The translations under genes and the position numbers were made by a program. The notes beneath the pieces were generated by a model. That model did not search any database, was not told the DNA's origin, and worked only from the letters and a program-made list of their open reading frames with translations. Below, piece after piece: positions 42,466 to 54,002 of a stretch of DNA of 64,000 bases. Each line of letters opens with the position of its first letter. The first letter of the stretch is position 1. Source of the DNA: Agriotes lineatus (Eukaryota > Arthropoda > Insecta > Coleoptera > Elateridae); assembly GCA_940337035.1 (NCBI GenBank), contig CALNHX010007661.1, positions 1-64,000 of the forward strand. Direction: 5' to 3'.

Positions 42466-42775
42466 AATTCGCAAACTACAGTAACTACGTAAGAAAATTA
42501 TTATAAACAAATAATCAATAAAGTGATCGCCAAAAAGCTGGCATCAAATAAAAAAAATATATTTAGAATTTCTTGGAAAATCAAACACTGACGACCAGAG
42601 GTGGTTGCAAAGTGATTGCAAATGGGCCAAACAAAACTTGTCACGTGACTTCCGTTATCAGTAAAATTTTAATTTTCCTTTAAATAATTACGAAACATGC
42701 ATTTACTAGTCAAGATAGAGACACATTTTACGAAAAAAAGTTTTCTGCCTTGATTGTTCAGTCAGCTAAAACTAA

Positions 42776-43077
42776 TCTATATAGGTATATAAAATAAATT
42801 GCCGTGTGTTAGTAACGCAAAAACTCAAGAACGACTTGACCTATTTGGATGATTTTTTTTGTTTTGTTCGTCTTACTCCCGAGGTAGTTTAGCAAAAAAG
42901 AAAATTCGGAAAAATTCAAAGGGAAAGCCGGAAAATTGGAAAATATCGAAAGTGTGTTTTTATATACACTGTACGACTTTCTATTTGCAGTCATACGTTT
43001 ATGATTCTGTGCTTAATGGTTTGAAGGGTTTTCCCCATCACGTCATAATCCAAAACAACGTTTGCCGGGTTAGCTAG
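42776..43077 (+). mobile_element. Non-autonomous Helitron (302 bp)
   Basis: Starts TCTATATAGG preceded by A and ends GGGTTAGCTAG followed by T, the A/T target context of Helitrons. The inner sequence (AACTCAAGAACGACTTGAC, then TTTGGATGA) is the 5' consensus seen in many insect Helitrons. No coding capacity. Confidence 0.82.
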
Positions 43078-43090
43078 TAGACAATAAAAA

Positions 43091-43173
43091 TATCATTGAA
43101 ATATTGCTTAATTTCCGAAAAATTGCACTTTTTGGATTTACACAATTTCGAAAAACGCCATTTTCTAACTAAG
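43091..43173 (+). repeat. Short dispersed repeat, copy 2
   Basis: Same family as 20,590-20,672, here directly following the Helitron end. Confidence 0.6.
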
Positions 43174-43228
43174 TAATGTGCCTTTTATGTGACAAATATT
43201 TCTTTAATGTTTATTTCCCAAATCAAAG

Positions 43229-43283
43229 AATTATATTTTTAACAAAGTTTTTTATTATGAAATAAAAACTTTGTTAAAAATAT
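43229..43283. repeat. Short perfect palindrome
   Basis: ATTTTTAACAAAGTTTT and its inverse flank a short loop. No further context. Confidence 0.55.
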
Positions 43284-44195
43284 TTGTTTTTCCATAGCAG
43301 TCTTTGTTAAAAGTAAAATTCTTGGATATGGGACCTAAACATATGTAAAAGAAAATGTGGGAGATCAAAGTTGGCCGAGGATTTTGAAATTTGGTATAGG
43401 AACCTAGATGTTGATTCTAAACAACTTTTCTTAATAACTTTTAGTCGTATTTGCTACATAAAAGGCACGCTACTCTACAGTAAAATAGGTTTTTTGTAAA
43501 CTTCCAAGGCATACTTGATTTTTCAAAACTGAAATGGTGTTAGAAATTCTAAATACAGTGTGTCCAAGATAAGGAGGGCCAGTATGGGGATCTCGGTAAT
43601 TGTAAGAGATACAGATTTGGTTAAATGGAAAGAAATTTTCGCTATTAAAGGAGTAACAAAATGCCGCCTAGAAATCGTTGATATGATTTTTCGTTTTTGA
43701 ATTATCACAAAACGAATTTTTGGATTTTATATTTAATTTTTACTGGTGTTATTATTAAAGTTAGAGAGAAACTAATTAAACTTCTTTATAGCAACTTCTA
43801 GTGGACTTAATGATTACGTTATCAAATTTTTTATCCGACGTTTCGTCTTTGAGAAACCATCATTAACTTTATTTTTTTAAATACGGTCCTGATTTTTTAT
43901 GCCAAATTGTGAAGCTCTTTTTATTCTGAATTCAAAAATGTATTACATATTATGGTTTAATTACGTTTCGAGCTATTTTTGATCATTATCAGAAAATTTT
44001 TAAGATACGGACCTGCATTTCTCATAATTTTGTAAAAATAAGTTCATACAGTAAGTTAGGCGTTTTTAGATGCCATTAGAATATTGAAATGCACATCATA
44101 ATGTCATAATTCTGATACATTAATTTAATAACCACCCAATAACTATTAACAATAAACAACAAATAAATGAACAAAAGACAGACAGAAAGAATAAC
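43284..44195. other. Spacer with MITE-like ends
   Basis: A CAGTGTGTCC word near 43,556 matches the inverted GGACACACT at 44,226-44,234, so 43,556-44,235 may itself be a small transposon. No coding remains. Confidence 0.35.
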
Positions 44196-44239
44196 AAAAC
44201 GAGCATCGTTGTACACGTATTTTCCGGACACACTATATA

Positions 44240-44805
44240 CAGGGTGATTTTTAAGTTGATTCTTTTCTTTTACCGGGATATAAAGTTAAAAAAAGTAAGC
44301 TTTTTTTATTTATATTACCACTTTTGCGAAATACCAATACTAATGGAGGTACAAGGTGTTAAAGTTTCAAATTAAGAACTAAAATTACTTAACGAAAATT
44401 AAACTAAACTTAATCTAATTTAAATGATATGTTAAAAATTATCAGCATTCGCATCTACACACACGTTCCGCGTATCAGAGCGATGCGGCAGCGGCATTTT
44501 GACGACACACCCAGTAAATAATAAGCATATTCACTCATTCATTATTTTCATAAACATGAGCCATTATTGTAGCAATAACATTAAGAAAATTTCAATGGAA
44601 AACTAGTTGACAGGTGATTGCTTGACAACAGAGATACACAAAAATAAAGTTGTCCAGCCGCCTTTGCGTCAAAGTTGAGTTCTTAATTTAAAACTGTAAC
44701 ACCTTCATTAGTTTTCATATTTCGGAAAAGTGGTAAATAAAAAAATGCTTATTTTTTAGCTTTATTTCCTGGTAAACGGAAAGAATCAACTTAAAAATCA
44801 CCCTG
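44240..44805. mobile_element. MITE (CAGGGTGATTTTTAAG ends) inside an inverted context
   Basis: Ends CAGGGTGATTTTTAAGTTGA and the exact inverse, with homology continuing about 90 bp. TATATA lies on both sides. Outside it, the flanks are again inverse copies for at least 30 bp (TACACGTATTTTCCGGACAC against GTGTCCGGAAAATACGTGTA). Confidence 0.85.
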
Positions 44806-44978
44806 TATATAGTGTGTCCGGAAAATACGTGTACAACCACAAGCTCTTTTGCCCAAAATATGATGATTTTACTCAACTTATCTATATACAAAGTTGCTTA
44901 GTTGAGCCGCTAGAGGGCTTTAAAACTGATTAACTTTTTAAAATTTTTCAACCTCCTGTATAATCACTACAATTTTTT

Positions 44979-45577
44979 AAAGGGGCTTTCGAGGCTTCGC
45001 CCCTTTTCAAGGGAGCTTTCGGGGCTCCGCCCCTCCCCAACAGGGCCCTATGGGCTCTGTCCCTCTCCAAGGGGGCCCTCGGGGATCTGCCCCTCTCCAA
45101 GGGGGTTATCGGGGCTCCGCCCCTCCCTAAGGGGGCTTTAGAGGATTTTCCCCTTTTCAAGGGGGCCTTCGGGGCTCCGCCCCTCTCCAAGGGGGCCCTC
45201 AGGGCTCCGCCCCTCTCCAAGGGGGCTCTCGAGAATTTTCCCCTCTCTCAGGGGGCTTTAGGGGTTCCGCCCCTTTTCAAGGGGGCCCTCGGTGCTCCGC
45301 TTCTCTCCAACAGGGCTCTAGGGATCTGCTCCTCTCCAAGGGGGCCCTCGGGGCTCTGTCCCTCTCTAAGGGGGCTTTTGAGCCTCTGTCCCCTTTTAAG
45401 GGGGCCTTCGGTGCTCCGCTCCTCCCCAAGGGGGCCCTCAGGGCTTTTCCCCTCTCCAAGGGGGCCGTCGGGGCTCCGCCCCTCTTTAAGGGGGTCCTCG
45501 GGGCTCCGCCCCTCTCCAAGGGGGTCCTAGGGCTCCGCCCCTCTTGAAGGGGGTCCTCGGGGCTTCCCCCTTTCTTA
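44979..45577. repeat. 30-bp GC-rich minisatellite, about 20 units
   Basis: Unit of the form CTCCGCCCCTCTCCAAGGGG plus GCCCTCGGGG with point changes and a few length changes. Read on the minus strand it codes for a decapeptide repeat (ERGGAPRAPL and variants) in two frames broken by length changes. Each unit holds GGGGCTCCGCCCC, which can fold on itself. The composition is very different from the AT-rich surroundings. Confidence 0.9.
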
Positions 45578-45892
45578 AGAAAACGAATGATGGTTACAAT
45601 TGGATATGGAAGAATGCATTTAATATCTGAAATTGCAACAACTTACTTTCGTCACTAGAGACGACAAGCGTGCTCATAGATAAATGATAGCGTGCAAAGC
45701 CAGAGTTGTCTTTCTTAGTATGTGTCATATTGATGAATTTAGTTGCTTGTCAGTTTGGCATTTTGAATAAATGGTAAATTTCTAGTTATTTACAAGTGAA
45801 GAACAAATAAAATATTCAATAATACACGCAAGGTAACAGGTTTTACTGGCTCGCCAGTCATATCCTTCTATTCGCCAGTAAAAAACCTCTTA
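45578..45892. other. Spacer
   Basis: AT-rich; a hairpin-like pair TTTTACTGGC and GCCAGTAAAA lies at 45,841-45,885. No gene. Confidence 0.4.
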
Positions 45893-46582
45893 CCAAGCTA
45901 GTAACGTTAAATACTATAAAGTTTGATTTATAAAATGCACGTTATACGAGAGATCTGGCGAATTATAGAAGTTTCTGACCGTAGATGCGTTAATTTTGAT
46001 ACTATCTGCGGTTTTTTATTTAATTATCCAGGACAGCGCGCGTGCGCGTACGCAGTCCCGCCTACCAAAAAGTATGCGCCCAAGTTATCCACATTAGGGA
46101 TAATTTGCAGGAGTCAGCCCGATCGAAGTGCAATGAAAAAGCCTCGTCCTAGGGAAGCTGCCTTCGTGATCGCGGTTATCCCAGCGCTGAGTAATATATG
46201 CGTTGCTTAAAACTAATCATGTTCTAAATATTTTCTATAGCAATATGGCCTACAAAAGTACAGTGACTATATAACAAAAGTTGCCATCCGCGCCATCTAC
46301 TGAACATAACCCAAACTACTATCAGTATAGTTATTTTCAACAGCGAGAGAAATAACTTAATTTTAAAACAAGAGATTAAATTGTCGAAGGAGAAAAGGTG
46401 TGGAGATCACATGTGTTAAGGACAGTGGGGCCAATAATCTAACTGACCTACAAAGTTACGCTTAGGCTTTCTTGAACATTTTGATAGTGGTAACGGGTGG
46501 CGCCAACTTTCAATTTGAAAAATTCCAAATTTAGTCTCTAATATTACTGATGCAAGTACCCTTTTATATCAGTACACTCTAC
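45893..46582 (+). repeat. About 2-kb dispersed repeat, copy 1, left part
   Basis: Runs in parallel with 60,540-61,205: TATACGAGAGATCTGG, GTTTCTGACCGTA, TATCCACATTAGGGATAATT, AAACAAGAGATTAA and TTCAATTTGAAAAATTCC occur in the same order. The repeat is interrupted by a non-LTR element and continues at 47,848. Confidence 0.8.
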
Positions 46583-47847
46583 TATATATATATTTCGTAT
46601 GGCAAATACAGCAAATAACAAGTATTAGATATAAATAAATAAACAAATACAAAATATAAATAAAGTGCAGTACAAAATATAACTAAAATGCAATGCAAGG
46701 TATAAAGTATAAATAAAATAAAATACAATGCAGTCAATAAAATAGGAAACCAATAATAGATTTGTCAGTTATAGGTATGAGAAATTTGGTGTCATAATTG
46801 GATGTCTAGATTTGTCAGCCACGCCATTGCATCCTCACCGGCTTCATCGACGTTGTTTATTGTGCCGGGGAACTTTCGTATTGGGCACTCTGATACAATA
46901 TGTTCGATCGTCTGCATCGGATGGCCGCAGTCGCAGTCAGATTTTTCGGCGATGCCCCATTTATATTTTAGATACTCACATCTGCCGTGGCCAGTGCGTA
47001 CACGGTTTAGTGCCGACCATGTCTTCCTTGGTAGGTTGAATCCGCCTGGTTGAATCGTGGGGTCTGTTATCAGGTTTGAGGTGTCAGGGTTGGAAGCAGT
47101 CCATTCGTTCGTCCAGGCTGTCTTCAGTTGGAAGTTTTCTTGGACACGTGCGTCTGCTAATGTCCACGCGGGTTTCCTCGATCTTAGCCTTTGTGTGTGC
47201 TGTCTAGTACAATCTTGATGAATGGGCAGCTGTGGGTTGCTACAGTATTTGAGCCATTTATTTTTCAGGGTAGCTTGCCTTCGTAGATGAGGGGGAGATA
47301 TGTTGGACAGTACTGGTAACCACTGGAGAGGTGTGGATTTGATTGTGCCGGAAACTGTTCTAATAGTATCGTTCAGTTGGACGTCAACTTTGCCGGAGTG
47401 TGCGCTATTAATCCAGACCGGGCTGCAGTATTCTGCTACTGAATACACTAGTGCTAGGGCAGAAGTTCTGAGAACCACTGCGCTAGCTCCTCAGCCTGTT
47501 CCTGTTAGTTTATGCAAGATGTTATTGCGTGTTTTCATTTTTGCTGCTGTTTTGGTAAGATGTTATTTGTACGTCAGAGAGCGGTCCAGTGTTATACCCA
47601 AATATTTCGGGTGGGCATTATAATGCAGCTCCTCCTCTAAATTGTACTCGGGAGATATAGTTTGCCTGTTCGTTATTCAAATGAAAACAGCATATTTCTG
47701 TTTTTCGTATATTTGGTCTGAGGCGCCATGTTTTGAAGTATTTGTCCAGTTTTATCATATCCTCTGTCAGGATGGTCTCTGATGATTCAAAGTCTCGGGA
47801 TTGGGAAGCCAAAGCTATATCGTCAGCGTATATAAACTTTCTTGCCT
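46583..47847 (-). pseudogene. 5'-truncated non-LTR retrotransposon (RT end and C-terminal domain)
   Basis: The minus strand starts at FIYADDIALASQ, the catalytic YADD box of the RT, and continues FKTWRLRPNIRKTEICCFHL. After a gap and frame change it reads on without stops from 47,478 to 46,792: EYCSPVWINSAHSGKVD, LRSRKPAWTLADARVQ, GRCEYLKYKWG, the Cys-His motif CDCGHPMQTIEHIVSECP and the end AMAWLTNLDIQL. A 200-base 3' UTR ends in a (TA)n tail. The insertion has a clear duplication: AGTACACTCTAC at 46,571-46,582 and AGTACACTCAAC at 47,848-47,859, one mismatch in 12. The element landed in copy 1 of the 2-kb repeat; copy 2 has the empty site. It uses the same C-terminal type as the fragment at 5,796. 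Confidence 0.88.
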
Positions 47848-48485
47848 AGTACACTCAACTACTTATAAATAACAGTAATAAAGGTACAATAGCAAATTGA
47901 CAATTTACATTGTCCACTTTAGTATGTAAGAATCAATAAATTTTAGATGAAAGGTCTATGAAATCCCGTAGCAATACTATTGAGAACCAACATTAACTCC
48001 GACTGCTGCTACGCGTATTGTAGGATAATTGGTATTGGGTAATCCCAGACTACTACCAGATGTTGCTGTTTCTTTGAGTTGTTGTGCTGTTGTTGCTAGG
48101 GGCCAAATATTTTCATTAGAAAATCTATGAGGAACCTGCTGATATTAGAACTTTTAACATCGCCAATCCTATATCCTTTTTTTCGCCTAACCTCTACCGT
48201 TACCCCCTGGAACCGCTGTCGCATTACTTCAGGGAACTCGAACGCCACTTAAGCTAACCTTACTTAAGCGAAACCTAGAACGCCCGAGCCGGGAGTGGAG
48301 CTCTCATTTGCACGGTTCGAATTTCGTTGTGGCATCGACTGCAAGGGGCGGGACCGCTCGCCCTTCGATACCCCTGGGCTGTGGAAACCAAAATACGATA
48401 TTCCGGATACGAAATTATCGTCAAACTGGAACTTTTTTATATTTTGCTATGAGTATAGTCATACTTTTTTAATCCGAAAAAGTGT
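47848..48485 (+). repeat. About 2-kb dispersed repeat, copy 1, right part
   Basis: Continues the match to 61,205-62,390: CTTATAAATAACAGTAATAA, TTCCCATTGA-like spacer, CTCTACCGTT, GGAACCGCTGTCGCATTACT and GAACGCCC. Homology ends near 48,485, where the Penelope fragment begins shortly after. Confidence 0.8.
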
Positions 48486-48589
48486 ATACTGTTTTATTAG
48501 GATTAAAAGTGGCACTTTGTTTGACGAGCAATTATGTTTGCATTTGCAAGGCAAAGCGCAGCGTAGCCGAGCAAAACGCAAAAATTGCA

Positions 48590-49090
48590 AGTCGGCGAGA
48601 CATAAAAAAAGCGTGCCAATACACCATAAAACCGAAGGAGTCTAAACCTATGAATTACGCCTGCCTTCCCTTCATCGTCGGAGTAACCGACAGAATAGGT
48701 AAGGTCTTAGATAGGAAAACATCGAGGTCCGCTATAGTACAATAAGAAATGTCGAACAATTGATCCCCTCCAACAAAGATTATTTTCCCAGGCTAAAGAC
48801 AGAAGGCATTTACCAGGTCCAACGTAGTTGTGACAAACCTTACATCGGTCAAACGGAAAGAAGCATCCAATGTCGAATAAAAGAAAGCCAGAGCCACACA
48901 CGCCTTGGAAACGCACAAAAATCAGCCATCGCAGAACACTTATTAGGAACAGTGGACCACAGAATAAATTATGATTCCGTGAACATACTAGGCAGGACTA
49001 AAAATTACTTCCCTAGTTATTATTTGAGAATCCCTAGAAATGAATACAAATCCAAACAATCTCAATCGAGAAGACGGCTACCGCCTTAGT
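48590..49090 (+). pseudogene. Penelope-like element, GIY-YIG endonuclease domain
   Basis: Frame reads RDIKKACQYTIKPKES, LPFIVGVTDRIGKVLDRKTS, then after a frame change NKDYFPRLKTEGIYQVQRSC, CDKPYIGQTERSIQCRIKES and AIAEHLLGTVDH. GIYQV, YIGQT and the later H and N/E residues are the core of the GIY-YIG nuclease that Penelope-like elements carry after the RT. One stop and one frameshift separate the linker from the nuclease. No RT precedes it here, so it is a 3' fragment. It is not the same copy as the RT fragment at 41,930. Confidence 0.85.
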
Positions 49091-49248
49091 AATATATAGA
49101 AGATAGCCCTGCAAAACCAATCAAACCATAAACTAGTTTCAAGTGAGCAACCAAGAGGAAAAACGACAAGTCCCAATAGGATACAGTACGCAACGACTCC
49201 TCGATATATAACCAGAAGCAGAAAGCACCAACATCAGTCATTAGAAAG

Positions 49249-49290
49249 CTTCTGAAGAAGCTGACAGCATGAGCAGCGAAACGCCAAGTT
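49249..49290 (+). ncRNA. Hammerhead-ribozyme-like core downstream of the Penelope nuclease
   Basis: CTGAAGA (49,252-49,258), then GCTG and CAGC pairing around a loop, then GAAAC (49,278-49,282) reproduce the CUGANGA, stem II, GAAA order of hammerhead ribozymes, which are known in Penelope-like elements. One extra A breaks the base of stem II and I could not place a convincing stem III and GUC cleavage site, so it may be a relic or chance. Confidence 0.25.
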
Positions 49291-49299
49291 CAAATTGAC

Positions 49300-50149
49300 G
49301 ACCACGGTAAACCCGGAAGAACCTACCATTATGGAACGGCCGTGAAAGCATGCATTCAAGGCTAGTAAGAGCCCAGTGTACTTGTTTAAAACGAACTAAT
49401 AAAACACCATATTACTTCTGTGTATTGGATAAATGACTTTTGTAAATATACATACACCTCCACTTATCATTTCTATCAGTTCTTATCAAATTGTATGCTT
49501 GTCAATGTAATTGTGTGATCTGAACTTTGCGGTATTAACCATATTTCGCTAATGGCGGTCTATTTTTTAAAACTCCTTTAGAATGGTTAGATGTAGCAAT
49601 ACTAAATGGGAATTTACATGAGCTGTTAGTAACATAAGTAGCACAGAAGAAAATGTTTTATAGAAAAGAATAAAAGATGAAACCCGAGATGAAGTAATGT
49701 TGATAAATAAGTTTGTTAAATAATGTGACAGACGAAAGAAAGAGAAAAAATGTATCGATAATAGTATAAATTAAAATACAAGCAAATATTTAAACTCAGT
49801 GAAAACCTCTTCGTGAGTATTGAGGTTAAACTATATTGCGGATGCTGGAGATTACCCCGGTGGCTATTACTGCCCATGCCATAGATCACATTACGATGCG
49901 TTCGGAAATGTCCTGTGTGCCAGAGTTAGGGTATAGTTACCCTGATTCTAACTGACTGGTTGTAGGTTGAATTATCTGGCCAAGTTATGATGCAGCAGGA
50001 CATCATTGTAAGTTACGTGTGGATTCTATTCTATCTATTAAAGTGTTGTTCTACAATTTGGTGTTTGTTATACAGTGAGTTTTTGCCCATAACTAAGGAT
50101 TTTCGTTTGAACTACACTATAGCAAATAAGAAAATTTGTGTTATAATAC
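49300..50149. other. Spacer
   Basis: No gene or repeat end recognised; slightly GC-richer near 49,840-49,990. Confidence 0.4.
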
Positions 50150-50290
50150 CCTTCAACTTTAAAACTGGGACTAGTCAATTTCAAAATAAGAATAAAAAAT
50201 TTCAATTTGAAAATAAATAATTTCAAATTGGCATTAAACAACTTTAAATTAAAACTGATAATTAAAATCCAATTATACCGTAATAGAAAT
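50150..50290 (-). repeat. 21-bp minisatellite (CAATTTGAAATT type), inverted copy
   Basis: On the minus strand about five units such as CAATTTGAAATTATTTATTT. Same unit and same flank (GAAATTGACTAGTCC, then AGTTTTAAAGTTGAAGGG) as the array at 59,339-59,485. Confidence 0.7.
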
Positions 50291-50649
50291 CCAAATACAC
50301 AAATCTGAAACAATGTATTTAGAGACAGAAATGAGAAACTTTATAAGTACTGTACTGTTACTTTATATTGCCCTGGGTCGCTAGCTTATTCAGTCGGAGA
50401 GGTAAAAGACTCTATTAATTTCGTCAGTGCGGCTAAGGCAAAGCTAATATTGTCTGGGGTAGCTCGTTGTCAACTGAAATGTTGAACTTGCACCGGCGCA
50501 CACTACCAGCAATGAAAACAGTTTACATTAAAAGACATAATCTGCAAGAAAAACACAAATACAAGAAAATACATGCATACAAAATGCACAGTACAAAGGC
50601 TGTACGATATTACTATGCAAAATAACTTAAATAGGCAGCTAGAGTTCAA
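50291..50649. other. Spacer
   Basis: Possibly the body of the SINE-like sequence that begins at 50,765 on the minus strand; nothing diagnostic. Confidence 0.3.
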
Positions 50650-50765
50650 TGATCAACGCAAAGTTCAATGTCACTAACGCGAAATGGAATTGAACCCCGC
50701 AAATCTGTCTATTCTTAAAATGCGCCTACAAGTCACACGGCTTGGCCCGTTCAATTTAAACAACG
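50650..50765 (-). repeat. tRNA-like SINE head
   Basis: Minus strand has GGGCCAAGCCGTGTGAC (A-box-like, about 50,735-50,748) and GGTTCAATTCC (B box, 50,686-50,696) at tRNA-like spacing. No closing acceptor stem was found, so it is more likely a tRNA-derived SINE than a gene. Confidence 0.4.
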
Positions 50766-50819
50766 TGTTGAGGCAGCGAATGACGCAATAACTTCGCGTC
50801 AGCTGTTTACAGGTAAATC

Positions 50820-51279
50820 CCCGTTGTCTTTGATCCGCCGCCATGCATTGAAGCAATGGCCAAGGATGTTGCAATCGCCTCTTATTTCGTGGCTCGTGGC
50901 ACGATTTCTCATAAGACCAACCTTGCTTTTGGTTACCCCAAGTGTTCTCGTGGCAGGGCACGAACGGCGCTTCTATGGCGTCAGATCACCGCTTCCTTCT
51001 GTGGGAAGATGCGGCAAACCTCTGATGATGCCGCCCAAGTGGTTGGATGCTCTCGCAGTCGCATTTGGACCCTCATGAACCTTTTCGTGCCGGCGGCGAT
51101 TGCTGTAGGCCAAACATTCACAATTTGCGCCATGCACGAGTCGCCTATCTGTTAGCGACCCTGGCTTGGATGCCGCCACGCACTTCTTAAGCGCTTCGGT
51201 GCGAATGAATTCCCCCGGGTTCACGGCATCGTCGCAGTTCTTCATAACTGCAACGTTGCGATCTCTTTTATCACTCTTC
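50820..51279. other. GC-rich stretch next to the RTE fragment
   Basis: Several overlapping open stretches exist on both strands, as expected from composition. None has a recognisable domain. It may be the 3' end of the RTE-like element or a separate insertion. Confidence 0.3.
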
Positions 51280-52395
51280 TTCTTCTTCCTTCTGCATTTA
51301 GGCAGGATTGTCTGTTTTTCTTCGCATCTTTGCCTCTATTTAGTCGTTTGGAACGTTGTAACTCCATCGTTTTCGGGGTTTTCCGCTGCTCCTTCTTCCT
51401 GATGGTGATTTATCCCTTGTTATTTTCACAATTCGTTCTTCCGTCATGCGGTCAATGTGCTCATTCATATTTGTCTGATGTTCTCATTTCTTTCTCTATC
51501 CATTAGTGTTTTTCCAGCTATTCTGCGCACTATTTTCATCTCTTGGCTTTAGTGTTATTTTTGTTTTTGATGTCTCAAGTCGGGTTTCTGCTGTATATGT
51601 TAGTATAGGCCTAATTGCAGTCTTGTAGATCCGGGCTTTGGCTTCCATTCTAATATGTTTGTTTCGCCATATTGTGTCGTTTAGGTATGCCGCTGCCCTT
51701 GTCGCTTTTGCAGCTTGGTTCCTTACTTCAGTCTCAACATTCCCGTATCTAGAAATTTCGATGCCCAGACATTTAAACCTCATTTATTGTTGTATGATTT
51801 TATCATCGGCCATAAGCTTGCATCTGATCGGTGTCTTGGAGGTAGTCATGGATTTTGTTTTCGCCGTTGATATTATCATATAAAATTTTTTGCTGTTTTA
51901 TTAAACTGGTACTTTAACCTCTGGAGATCATCCTCGTTTTCCGCCACCAGCACCGCATCGTCTGCATAATATAGGATTTTGACCTCCTTATTTCCCATTT
52001 TGTGTCCTTTTAGTTTGCTTACTTGTTTTATATTCCATCCATTATGATGTTAAATAGAAGCGGGCTTAGAGACTCTCCTTGCCAATTGCGATGACTTACA
52101 GGTATCCGTTCAGTTAGTTCGCCGTTTATTTTAGCTTGAATCTTATTTTCTGAATATACATTTTCAAGTGTTTTAATGATGTTGTGAGGTATTTGTCTGT
52201 CATAAAGAAGGTGTATTATATCCTCTAACTGTATTCGGTCGAAAGCCTTCTGTAGATCGATAAAAACATAAAGGCTGGTTTATTGTATTCGATCGACTTT
52301 TCCGTTATTTGTCTTATAACGAAGACGGCATTCGTGCAGGATCTTCCTGATCTGAACCCCTGTTGCTCGTCTGCAAATGAAAAACATTAATTTAT
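51280..52395 (-). pseudogene. RTE-like retrotransposon, RT to C-terminus
   Basis: Minus strand pieces in order: EQQGFRSGRSCTNAVFVIRQ, FYVFIDLQKAFDRIQLEDII, ERIPVSHRNWQGESLSPLLF, NIIMDGI, then VKILYYADDAVLVAENEDDL with an intact YADD. Next come FKCLGIEISRYGNVETEV, IWRNKHIRMEAKARIYKTA, IRPILTYTAETR and a tail reading RDKSPSGRRSSGKPRKRW. Several frameshifts and stops. It is a 5'-truncated RTE-type element. Confidence 0.8.
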
Positions 52396-53636
52396 TTTGT
52401 TTATTTATTACTCGGCGTCCCGAATTAGCTGTTGTTGTGCATTCACTCACGTTCGCACTCGCGTTGAAACACTTATAACTAAAGCTGATAATTATATGCA
52501 CTCACATGTACGAAAATATGCGCATATATATGCATACATTTTGTTGAGTATATGCACCCAATAATATATAATAATATATGTACATAATATGCTCTAATTT
52601 TTTTGAAAATAAGTAGGCGTATTCTAAATAATGTAATAATTTTAATTATTTTGTATGAATATATTTATTTCTCTAATTTTTATTCAAAGACGTCATTCAT
52701 TTTAACGTTTGACATGGACTGCCAACGCCAACTTCACGTTGTAAGCCAACATAAAAATGAGATTTTTCCCAACCCCGCCAGACTATTATTCACCCAACAC
52801 TCGAAGTTCGACTCTAATACACTGCTTGTATGGGAAAAGTGGGGGTTGCTGGCAATCTATATTTATATAATCAAAGATTTTAACAGGGACTTCCCCTTTC
52901 TTCTGCTTATTTCGATACGCGCACTGCACTCCAGCGGCAGAAAGTGAAAGTATATATCTCAGTTGCACACAAAATTTTTATTAATAAGTTTAATGAAATA
53001 GTAAATTTCACAAAAAAATCTCAAAAAGCTCATACATTACAAATTATCGCTAAATATAACCAAATATGCAAAATCCAGAAAGTATGCTCAAAAACGTATA
53101 AATATGCAAAATATGCAAAATGAAACTTGGCTTAAACGATTTGTTTTCACATAATTAGTATACATATGCAAAAGGTTTCGCCGGAATATCAATTATACAA
53201 AATATGCATTTGCCATATAATATCAGCTTTACTTATAACGCGTGACTGCTTAACGCAGCGCAAGTACTTATACGGCGTGCTAACTAAACATGCTAGAATA
53301 TAAAGGATAGGGTTAGGCTTATTGCTAGCAATGTATATAAGAAAAAGGTATTAAATATATGAATACAGGTGGCACGAATTGCCCCGTTCCAAAGTCAATG
53401 CAAAATCTAATACAAACTGTATAAATAAACTTGTATTTATAATATATTGGTAAGAAATTAAGTAACACAACCAATTAATTATTTATTAAAACCTTCAAAT
53501 TCAACAAAACATTATTAAAATGAAAACGTTATTTATTCAGAATACCATGATTGCCAGATTCGAAGAATCGGGAATGAACATTTGGATGTGTGCAACATTA
53601 TCGTGCACAATACATGACTGTTATTTTGGTCATATA
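52396..53636. other. AT-rich spacer with ATATGCAAAA words
   Basis: ATATGCAAAA and close variants recur at about 53,065-53,120 and 53,163-53,210, and ATGCATATAT-type repeats at 52,510-52,590. No gene recognised. Confidence 0.4.
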
Positions 53637-54002
53637 TTCGGTCTAATTATTTCTTCCAGACGCCGTAAACGATATGCATCTTGTGTGATGTTTACCCTGT
53701 CTACATCGGGTATGATGTCGGGCAGTTGAGCTGCTAGGTCAGCCATCACGCCAGCTTTAAGAGCTGATTAAGCAGCAGACTGAGGCATGGTAAGCACCAT
53801 AGTCGATTATCAACACCATTGCTGACTGGTACATTCCCTGAGCATTGCGGAGACACTGCCTAACAAATTCATTGGTTTCTGACATTTTAATGGTGCCTTT
53901 TCTTAATTCGTAGTGTATCAAGCCCATATGTCCCATAGCCCCAATTACATGGATGTTAGATCTTTGCTTAAACATTAGCAATACACCGAGTAAATGGGAC
54001 AA
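53637..54002 (-). pseudogene. DDE transposase fragment (IS630/Tc1-like)
   Basis: Minus strand reads RSNIHVIGAMGHMGLIHYEL, ETNEFVRQCLRNA and SAMVLIIDYGAYHA, then after a gap MADLAAQLPDIIPDVDR and AYRLRRLEEIIRPNI. The first part resembles the region up to the second catalytic Asp (VIID here), and the second resembles the C-terminus. The part between them, with the third acidic residue, is deleted. Confidence 0.5.

Noticed and set aside
42776..43077. ORFs of about 60-70 codons on both strands of this segment
   Set aside because: The segment is a non-autonomous Helitron; the frames carry no domain.
43556..44235. Independent transposon with CAGTGTGTCC ends
   Set aside because: Only a 10-bp end match and no clear duplication; left as a remark rather than a feature.
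48295..48480. Conserved-looking peptide pair (48,295 and 62,195 plus strand, LSxARFEFRCGxDCK)
   Set aside because: Codon by codon, most differences between the two repeat copies change the amino acid, so there is no sign of protein selection.
50674..51402. Cluster of 78-99-codon frames in the GC-rich stretch
   Set aside because: Frames overlap on both strands without motif or preferred phase; likely composition effect next to an RTE end.
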